Source: Neisseriaceae bacterium CLB008 (GTDB lineage: Bacteria; Pseudomonadota; Gammaproteobacteria; Burkholderiales; Neisseriaceae). From it: a DNA stretch of 64,000 bases. This document shows positions 57,892 through 64,000 of the stretch, piece after piece. Position numbers and translations under genes: made by a program. The notes below the pieces were generated by a model, which was not told where the DNA came from, ran no database searches, and saw only the letters and a list, made by a program, of their open reading frames with translations. The stretch is from positions 1,674,001-1,738,000 of the forward strand of contig CP166133.1 of NCBI GenBank assembly GCA_041228285.1, written 5' to 3'. Each line of letters opens with the position of its first letter. Positions within the stretch are counted from its first letter, which is position 1.

Positions 57892-60348
57892 TTACGCTTT
57901 TTTAACGGTTTTTTTCTTGGCGCTGGCGATGGCCTGACGTTTTTGTGCCTTGGGCTTGGTTTTACCCTTGGTATTCGCCTTAGGCGCCTGCGATGCTACC
58001 GCCTTAGGGCCTTTAGGCGCGCCAGAGCGCTTGCGGCGAGACGATTTAGGCTGCTCATCGGTTGGGGCGCCGGGCTTACCGTCGGAGCCGCCCCGCCTGC
58101 CTCCTTGGCGTTTAGCAGGCTTGCCTTTTTTACCGGGCAAGGCATCGTCATTAACAAACGGAGCCTTGTCTTTACCCTTGCCGACCTCACCTCCAGAAAT
58201 CAGCACCAAATCAATGCGGCTAGTATCTAAGTCAGCTTTAGCTACTTTGACCACCACTTTACTAGACAAGCTAAAACGAACCTTGGTGCGCTCACCTTCG
58301 ATCGCCATGATTTCAGGGCGGTAGTTAAAGTAGTCTTGGCCCAAATCACTGATGTGGACCATGCCCTCAACGTAAATGTCGTCTAAGGTCACAAACAGGC
58401 CAAATTGGGCCATGCCGGTGATGGTGCCTTCAAACACTTCACCAACCTTATCTTTCATGTAATAGGTTTTGAGCCAGTTTTCTACGTCGCGGCTAGCGTC
58501 GTCGGCGCGGCGCTCGGCCATCGAGCAGTGCACGCCTAAAGACTGCCAAGACTTAGGCTTATACTGTTCACCTTTCAATACCGCTTTAATCGCACGATGA
58601 ACGGTTAAGTCTGGGTAGCGACGAATCGGTGAAGTAAAATGAGTATAAGCCTCATAGGCCAAGCCAAAGTGACCTTCATTTTTCGGTTCGTAAATCGCTT
58701 GCTGCATCGAACGCAACATCATCACCTGCAACACAGACTGATCGGGGCGCCCCTTAAACTGCTCAAATAATTTAGCATAATCTTTAGGTTTAGGATCATC
58801 ACCTCCGCCTAAAGACAGGCCGGTCAAAGCCAACTGCTCACGTAAGGCGGCCAACTTCTCTGGGTTCGGGCCTAAATGGCTGCGGTACAGGGCTGGGTGC
58901 TTGTGTTCCAACAAGAACTGGGCCGCACACACGTTGGCCGCCAGCATACACTCTTCGATCAGGCGGTGGGCTTCATTACGCACCACCGGCACAATGCGCT
59001 CAATTTTGCCATCATCGTTAAAGATCATTTGGGTTTCGGTGCTTTCAAACTCCATCGCACCGCGCGCATGACGGTTACGCAGCAACAGCTTGAATAGACC
59101 ATACAGCGTGTCGATTTCGGTTTTCAAACTGTGCTCGGTACCGGCTTCGATCCAGTCCCACACCTGGGTGTAGGTTAGGCGCGCCTTAGAATTCATCACC
59201 GCAGGATAAAAACGATAAGACTTCATCATGCCTTCGCGATCAAACTGAATGTCGCACACCATGCACAGGCGATCCACCTCGGGATTGAGTGAGCAAATGC
59301 CGTTAGACAAAGCTTCTGGCAACATGGGGATCACGCGTCGTGGGAAATACACGCTGGTGCCGCGCTCTTCAGCGTCAGCATCCAAACCATTGCCGGGGGT
59401 AACATAGTGACTCACGTCGGCAATGGCCACCACCAAACGATAGCCGTCGGCATTTTTCGCGGCGTAAACCGCATCGTCAAAGTCGCGTGCGGTTTCGCCA
59501 TCAATGGTCACCAACGGCAGGTCACGCAAATCTTCGCGGCCTTTCAGGTCTAGCTTACGTACGGCTTTGGGAATTTTTTTGGTTGCGGCCAAACATTCAG
59601 CGCTGAACTCATGCGGCAGATGATGCTTGCGTACGGCAATCTCAATTTCCATGCCTGAGTCGCCATAATCGCCCAAGATTTCTTTCACTTGACCAATGCC
59701 CGGACGGTTGGCTTCAGGATAGCTGATCATCTCCACCACCACCACTTGGCCATCTTCGGCCTGACGCTCACCGCCAGGAGTTAAGATGATGTCTTGCGTG
59801 AGACGCTTGTCTTCTGGCGCCACGCCGTACACGCCACGGTCAAAGTACAGGCGACCCACTACTTCACTGTGCGCACGCTGAACAATGTCTAGCACGCGGC
59901 CTTCCCGACGACCGCGACGGTCTAAGCCAGCAGGACGAACGGTGACGATGTCGCCATGCATGAGCCCACGCATTTGGCGTTCATACAGAACGAAATCGCC
60001 CTCACCCGTCGGCGTCAGCGGCACGGCAAAACCAAAGCCATCCTTATGGGCTTCGATACGGCACTGCGCCAAGGCCAGCTTTTCGGCCACGCACACCAGG
60101 CCGCGGCGGTTGATGTACACCTGGCCATCGCGGACCATGGCGCCAATACGGCGTTCAAAAAAAGCATACTCTTCTTCGGTAATGCCCAGTTTTTCGGCCA
60201 AGTCGGCCACGGCTGTCGGTACACCAGCCTCTTCTAATAGTTGGATGACCCATTCGCGGCTAGGCAATGGGGCTTCATATTTTTGGCGCTCACGTTCTAA
60301 AAACGGATCTTGCGCTCTTAAATGGGTATTGTTCTTATTTTTAGTCAT
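57892..60348 (-). CDS. rnr: Ribonuclease R
   Basis: The 818-residue 3'-5' exoribonuclease degrades structured RNA and takes part in trans-translation quality control. Order of domains: N-terminal helix-turn-helix (about 25-90), cold-shock OB domains (about 95-250, GDIVTVRPAGLDRRGRREGR), RNB catalytic domain (about 280-610: TIDGETARDFDDAVYA, AIADVSHYVTPG, EFESTETQMIF, HFTSPIRRYPDL), S1 domain (about 655-740: VFEGTITGMAQFGLFVTL), and a Lys/Arg-rich tail (745-818). The aspartates of ARDFDDA coordinate the metal. Stand-alone gene downstream of a 670-bp gap. Confidence 0.97.
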   Translation of the reverse strand: MTKNKNNTHLRAQDPFLERERQKYEAPLPSREWVIQLLEEAGVPTAVADLAEKLGITEEEYAFFERRIGAMVRDGQVYINRRGLVCVAEKLALAQCRIEAHKDGFGFAVPLTPTGEGDFVLYERQMRGLMHGDIVTVRPAGLDRRGRREGRVLDIVQRAHSEVVGRLYFDRGVYGVAPEDKRLTQDIILTPGGERQAEDGQVVVVEMISYPEANRPGIGQVKEILGDYGDSGMEIEIAVRKHHLPHEFSAECLAATKKIPKAVRKLDLKGREDLRDLPLVTIDGETARDFDDAVYAAKNADGYRLVVAIADVSHYVTPGNGLDADAEERGTSVYFPRRVIPMLPEALSNGICSLNPEVDRLCMVCDIQFDREGMMKSYRFYPAVMNSKARLTYTQVWDWIEAGTEHSLKTEIDTLYGLFKLLLRNRHARGAMEFESTETQMIFNDDGKIERIVPVVRNEAHRLIEECMLAANVCAAQFLLEHKHPALYRSHLGPNPEKLAALREQLALTGLSLGGGDDPKPKDYAKLFEQFKGRPDQSVLQVMMLRSMQQAIYEPKNEGHFGLAYEAYTHFTSPIRRYPDLTVHRAIKAVLKGEQYKPKSWQSLGVHCSMAERRADDASRDVENWLKTYYMKDKVGEVFEGTITGMAQFGLFVTLDDIYVEGMVHISDLGQDYFNYRPEIMAIEGERTKVRFSLSSKVVVKVAKADLDTSRIDLVLISGGEVGKGKDKAPFVNDDALPGKKGKPAKRQGGRRGGSDGKPGAPTDEQPKSSRRKRSGAPKGPKAVASQAPKANTKGKTKPKAQKRQAIASAKKKTVKKA

Positions 60349-61016
60349 TAACTTTCTCAGTTACGGTTATTCTTAAAATTTATGCGCCCTATAGCTGGTT
60401 AAGCCAGCAAATCAAGGAACACATACTGAAACTATGGGCATTAAGCCCAGGAGGCAACCGACGCCACGCGCGGCGGTTTGGCATTCATCTGGCTGAAGCA
60501 CGAATAGATGGCAACGGATATGATGGCTCGAAAACGTGCTCAGGCTAGCCATTTCTTGGTCGGCATCCCAAAACAATATCGTGTCTGAAACCAATAACTT
60601 TGATGATTTTATATTAGCATTTAAAAGATACATTCACATAGTGAAATATATATGACGGGACGCAGAAGAAATGGTGTGTTAAAAAACATAAAGACAGGCT
60701 TTAGAAGCCCATTATAAGCTTAAGTTCCACCAAAACACCATACACAACGGCCACAAGCCGTAAATTAACGGCCTCAGCCCTCATCAATCAGCCACAATGC
60801 ATAAGAGACTCTACCGAGCTTCAGATCCACCAACAGAGCAACCCAACGTTGACAATCCCTAGCCATAGCTAGCCAAAAACCAAAAAATACTGATTTAAAT
60901 CAAACGGTCACATCAACACCCATCCAGACCAAAATCATTGCATCATAAAAAAATATGTCGTAGGATGGATTCAGTGCATCTTACTTTTATTTACAATAAT
61001 TTAAAGGAATCACGCC
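60349..61016. other. Intergenic region between divergent rnr and wrbA-like genes
   Basis: About 670 bp. A 73-codon minus-strand frame (60412-60633) lacks a ribosome site and known pattern, and I do not call it. The stretch 60600-61000 is AT-rich and presumably holds both promoters. TTTAAAGGA at 60996-61004 is the ribosome site of the wrbA-like gene. Nothing else recognised. Confidence 0.5.
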
Positions 61017-61628
61017 ATGGCCACTAAAATGTTAATTGTCTTTTACAGCGCAACCGGCAGCAATACTCAGCTGGCGAAATGGGCCCAAGTGGCCGGCGAA
61101 GCAGCCGGTGCCGAAGTACGCCTACGCAAGGTTCATGAACTGGCGCCTGCCGCAGCCATCGACAGCAACCCTTTATGGCGTAAAAACACCGACGCCACCG
61201 CCAACATTCCCGAAGCCAGCGGCACAGATTTAGAATGGGCCGACGCCATCGTGTTCTCTGCCCCTTCGCGCTTTGGCATCATGGCCAGCCAGATGAAGCA
61301 GTTTTTAGACCTACAAGGTGGCCTATGGGCCCAAGGCAAGCTGGCGAATAAATTTGTGACCGCCCTCTCAACGGCGCAAAACCCCAACGGCGGTCAAGAG
61401 CACGTCATTCACAGTATTTATACCGTGATGCAACACTGGGGCGCCATCATTGTGCCCGCAGGCTACGTCAACACCAGCACGTTTGCCGCGGGCGGCAACC
61501 CCTACGGCACCAGCGCCACCATTGATGGTGAGGGCGTGATGCAACATGCTACCGCAGTTAAGGCGGCCACCACCGACCAAATCAAGCGCCTATTAAGCAT
61601 TACCAGCGCCTATCTTAACGGTCAGTAA
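61017..61628 (+). CDS. WrbA-like NAD(P)H:quinone oxidoreductase, flavodoxin fold
   Basis: 203 residues of the WrbA family. The FMN phosphate loop is FYSATGSNTQLAKW, the isoalloxazine loop SAPSRFGIMASQMKQFLD, and the third loop STAQNPNGGQEHVIHSIYTV. WrbA reduces quinones by two electrons and protects against redox stress. It is about the family's usual length (198). The gene is single and ends at a terminator. Confidence 0.92.
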   Translation: MATKMLIVFYSATGSNTQLAKWAQVAGEAAGAEVRLRKVHELAPAAAIDSNPLWRKNTDATANIPEASGTDLEWADAIVFSAPSRFGIMASQMKQFLDLQGGLWAQGKLANKFVTALSTAQNPNGGQEHVIHSIYTVMQHWGAIIVPAGYVNTSTFAAGGNPYGTSATIDGEGVMQHATAVKAATTDQIKRLLSITSAYLNGQ

Positions 61629-61647
61629 ATCGATACCCTGACAGCCA

Positions 61648-61674
61648 AAGCAAAGGCTTAGCCTTTGCTTTTTT
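61648..61674 (+). terminator. Terminator of the wrbA-like gene
   Basis: AAGCAAAGGC and GCCTTTGCTT pair with a 3-nt loop, then TTTT. Confidence 0.88.
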
Positions 61675-61792
61675 CATGCCCGCGGCCATCACCCTCCTCA
61701 GACCAGCAAGCAGTTAAGGCTATAACTCTCAGGCCAACAGGCCTATAATCAGCCCATAAAACCAATATGCCCATCTTACAAAAGAGCCTGAT

Positions 61793-62713
61793 ATGCTGTT
61801 TACCGTCTTAGCCGTACTGCCCACTTTCTTTCAAATCGCCCTAGGCTTTATCTTAAAAAGAAACTTCATCACCGATGGTTTTTTTTGGCATGGCGCCGAG
61901 CGCCTCACCTATTACCTACTGTTCCCCTCTCTATTAATCATGAGCATCAGCCAGGCTGATTTTGCCGTCAGCAACATTAAGCTCATCATTGTACTGACCC
62001 TTGTGGCCACCGCCACCATTGGGCTGTGCGCCCTAGCCAGCCAGCGGCTGTTTAAGTTTCCCCTACCCACGCTGAGCTCCATTTTCCAAGGCGCCACTCG
62101 CTTTAATACCTTTATGTTCATCAGCCTCAGCGGCTCTTTACTCGGCGCGGAAGGCTTAGCGCTTTCTGGTATTTTTCTCGCCTACTGCATTATTTTCGCC
62201 AACATCACCAGCGTCATGGTCCTCAGTAAATGCTGCGACAGTAAAAAGCAGTCTCTCTTAACCTTGTTACTGACGCTGGTTAAAAACCCCTTAATCGTCG
62301 GCTCAGCCATCGGCCTCTTTCTGGCCACCTTCGAGCTGAGCCTACCCAAAGTATTAAGCCTGTTCCTGAGCCAAATTGGCGCCGCTGCCACCCCCCTAAG
62401 CCTATTGGCCGTCGGCGCTGGACTCACCATCCGCGTCAATATGCAGCAGCTGACCGCCATCACTTTGGCAGGCGCACTCAAACTATTGGCCTTGCCTATG
62501 GTTTTATGGGTACTCTTAAGCCTCGCCGGACTCAGCGGCACAGCAGCGCAAGTGGCGATTATTTTTGCTGCCCTACCTACGGCAGGCAATGCCTACATTT
62601 TGGCCAAGCAGATGGGCGGCGACGACCAAAGCATGGCCAGCATGGTGACGTGGTCAACGGTATGCTCTATCGTCACCATCCCCGTTGTGCTCATGCTGTT
62701 TAGCCTCCAATAA
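61793..62713 (+). CDS. AEC (auxin efflux carrier) family transporter
   Basis: 306 residues with about ten hydrophobic spans. Typical segments are VLPTFFQIALGFILKR at the start, the first-half LTYYLLFPSLLIMSIS, RFNTFMFISLSGSLLG, and the second-half NPLIVGSAIGLFLA and AALPTAGNAYILAKQMGGD. Bacterial AEC proteins carry organic anions such as malate or malonate. No neighbour hints at the substrate. Confidence 0.9.
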   Translation: MLFTVLAVLPTFFQIALGFILKRNFITDGFFWHGAERLTYYLLFPSLLIMSISQADFAVSNIKLIIVLTLVATATIGLCALASQRLFKFPLPTLSSIFQGATRFNTFMFISLSGSLLGAEGLALSGIFLAYCIIFANITSVMVLSKCCDSKKQSLLTLLLTLVKNPLIVGSAIGLFLATFELSLPKVLSLFLSQIGAAATPLSLLAVGAGLTIRVNMQQLTAITLAGALKLLALPMVLWVLLSLAGLSGTAAQVAIIFAALPTAGNAYILAKQMGGDDQSMASMVTWSTVCSIVTIPVVLMLFSLQ

Positions 62714-62721
62714 GCGGCCAC

Positions 62722-62754
62722 AAAAAAACCGATGCCTAAGCGCATCGGTTTTTT
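62722..62754. terminator. Bidirectional terminator
   Basis: AAAAAACCGATGC and GCATCGGTTTTTT form a stem of 12-13 bp with T runs on both strands. It lies between the AEC gene and the convergent lipoprotein gene. Confidence 0.92.
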
Positions 62755-62774
62755 AATGTCTTGCCACTAGTGAC

Positions 62775-63455
62775 TTATTTATTCAACTTATAAAATTGGC
62801 GACTATCTTGCCATACCTTGTCCGCATACACCAAAGTCGTACGCGACACTTGGCCGGGGGCAATTTGCTGGGCCAGCTGCTGATTGCCTGCTGCCGCCAG
62901 CGCTTCAGCCCAGGGGACCATAATAAACTCTGGTTCGTAGCTAATATGCACTAAATAGCGGCCCTTAGGCGTTTTCTCGATGGCGTCTTCGCGCATCAAA
63001 ATGCGCTTTACCTGCTCATGGCCCATGCAAAACAGGTCGCCAAAGCGTGAGTCGTACACATAGGAACGGCCTTTATCCGTCAACTGATAAACCTGGGCAG
63101 CGACCACCCCTCGCTCGCCTGACGAACGAAACACCACATCCTCAACAAAGGGGGCATAAATCCCCGCCGCCACCAAAGCCTGCATTTGTTTAAAGGCAGC
63201 CACCTGCTCCTTAGCCACGCCCTGGGGCAGAGCCACTTTGACAATAGGCTCGCCCAACATTCCCTGTACACCAGGGCTAAGCTCACCATCAGGCTCAGTG
63301 AGAGATAAGGGCATACAGACAGACTTTTCCTTTAAAAAACCATCGATCACTTGCTGCAATACTTCATTACTGGCGTCGGTCTCATCTTCGCCGCAACCAC
63401 CCAGCCCCAGCATTAATGTCAACACACCGGCAGCCACAGATAATTTTTTTAACAT
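62775..63455 (-). CDS. Hypothetical lipoprotein
   Basis: 226 residues with signal MLKKLSVAAGVLTLMLGLGG and lipobox LGGC, then a Glu/Asp-rich start of the mature part. Two further cysteines (SVCMPLSL and LFCMGHEQ) may pair. VYQLTDKGRSYV and RYLVHISYEPEF suggest a mixed alpha/beta periplasmic domain. I do not recognise the family. It is divergent from the ArsC-like gene, about 100 bp away. Confidence 0.8.
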   Translation of the reverse strand: MLKKLSVAAGVLTLMLGLGGCGEDETDASNEVLQQVIDGFLKEKSVCMPLSLTEPDGELSPGVQGMLGEPIVKVALPQGVAKEQVAAFKQMQALVAAGIYAPFVEDVVFRSSGERGVVAAQVYQLTDKGRSYVYDSRFGDLFCMGHEQVKRILMREDAIEKTPKGRYLVHISYEPEFIMVPWAEALAAAGNQQLAQQIAPGQVSRTTLVYADKVWQDSRQFYKLNK

Positions 63456-63555
63456 ATCTCACGAAACTATAGTAAAAATTCAGTTAAAAGGAAGGGTCGG
63501 CAATCTCGCGCAAATTCGCTACAATAGCCACAAACCATTCATAGGAGCCTACCAC

Positions 63556-63915
63556 ATGACCACCCTCTATGGCATTCCCAACTGTAGCACCGTCAAGAAA
63601 GCCCGCACGTGGCTGGACGAACAATCCCATCTTTATACGTTTGTTGATTTCAAAAAACAAGCGCCCACTGCTGATTTGATTGCCACTTGGCTCAAAGACG
63701 TCCCCTTAGCCACCCTCATCAATAAGCGTGGCACCACGTGGCGCAAACTCAGCGCCGAAGAGCAGGCCAGCGCCGAAGACGTCAACGCCGCCACCGCCTT
63801 AATGATGGCTCATCCCTCCATCATCAAGCGTCCGGTTTTGGTGCACAACCAACATGCCCAAGTGGGCTTCAGTGAAGAAGCGTACGCTCAAACCTTCGAA
63901 AAGGCCGGCGCATGA
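63556..63915 (+). CDS. ArsC/Spx-family thioredoxin-fold protein, YffB-like
   Basis: 119 residues (MTTLYGIPNCSTVKKARTWL) of the ArsC-related YffB/Spx/MgsR type. The single Cys of PNCSTVKKA sits where the reductase Cys is; RPVLVH near the end matches the conserved cis-Pro region. The role of YffB proteins is poorly defined (possible glutathione-dependent thiol reductase). ATG 63556 has AGGAG 8 nt upstream. It overlaps lpxH by ATGA. Confidence 0.9.
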   Translation: MTTLYGIPNCSTVKKARTWLDEQSHLYTFVDFKKQAPTADLIATWLKDVPLATLINKRGTTWRKLSAEEQASAEDVNAATALMMAHPSIIKRPVLVHNQHAQVGFSEEAYAQTFEKAGA

Positions 63916-64000
63916 CCCAAACCATCATGATTGCGGACCTACACCTCGCCGCCGACACCCCAGAGCTTAACGCCCTATTTGCCCAAAAACTGCAAGACTG
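63912..64000 (+). CDS. lpxH: UDP-2,3-diacylglucosamine diphosphatase, start only
   Basis: Only 29 codons are in the window: MTQTIMIADLHLAADTPELN and onward. The metallophosphatase motif IADLHL (D-x-H) at the N-terminus and coupling with the ArsC-like gene (ATGA overlap) support LpxH, the lipid A pyrophosphatase. The rest lies beyond the right edge. Confidence 0.75.
   Translation, partial: MTQTIMIADLHLAADTPELNALFAQKLQD

Noticed and set aside
60412-60633. 73-codon minus-strand open frame upstream of rnr
   Set aside because: No ribosome site and no pattern; more likely part of the promoter/leader region.

Overview
The window looks like chromosome of a Gram-negative betaproteobacterium, most likely of the Neisseriaceae or a close relative. 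The gene order exbB-exbD-lpxK-Trm112-kdsB-adk is typical of Betaproteobacteria. A Slam-type outer-membrane protein remnant, a two-partner-secretion filamentous protein with an array of silent tip cassettes, and ProP, QueF and AdhC/FghA fit that placement. I did not see the canonical Neisseria DNA uptake word. The host is inferred from gene content only.

Layout. 1-3085: macro-domain protein (partial), HIT protein, ProP osmolyte transporter. 3086-13666: a nine-gene minus-strand locus plus a divergent GntR/FCD regulator. In transcription order it encodes an aminoglycoside-phosphotransferase-fold kinase, an AGXT2L-type PLP phospho-lyase, a PotD/A/B/C-like ABC importer, an SDR dehydrogenase, a class II aldolase-fold protein and a protein of three fused RidA domains. 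I read it as uptake and breakdown of an amino alcohol by phosphorylation and elimination, with RidA domains dealing with the enamine/imine product. 13724-17438: iron alcohol dehydrogenase, permease and LacI regulator with a large double operator.

17571-37020: AT-rich accessory island. FhaC/FhaB partners (37020-27086) are followed by small lipoproteins and at least four detached tip modules, each with lipoprotein genes, separated by a repeated segment of about 170-260 bp carrying a terminator. The FhaB tip and the detached modules show the ordered Ser-Asp-His motifs of an alpha/beta-hydrolase, and the putative immunity proteins are lipoproteins, so a lipase-like toxin acting outside the cytoplasm is a reasonable hypothesis. 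The island also holds a RAYT transposase between inverted REPs and a 5'-truncated Slam gene joined to a REP.

37503-44708: adk, kdsB, Trm112-like, lpxK, exbD, exbB (minus), then gltP-type symporter and xseA (plus). 45619-53012: six tandem DUF1120-like secreted subunits, an usher and a chaperone, an atypical chaperone-usher system. 53126-53656: a preQ1-I riboswitch directly before queF. 53805-55797: glutathione-dependent formaldehyde detoxification (adhC, fghA). 55846-56950: repeats. 56956-57682: seven tRNA genes, a duplicated Ser-Arg-Glu block with an extra Glu. 57892-60348: RNase R. 61017-64000: WrbA-like flavoprotein, AEC carrier, lipoprotein, ArsC-like protein and the start of lpxH.
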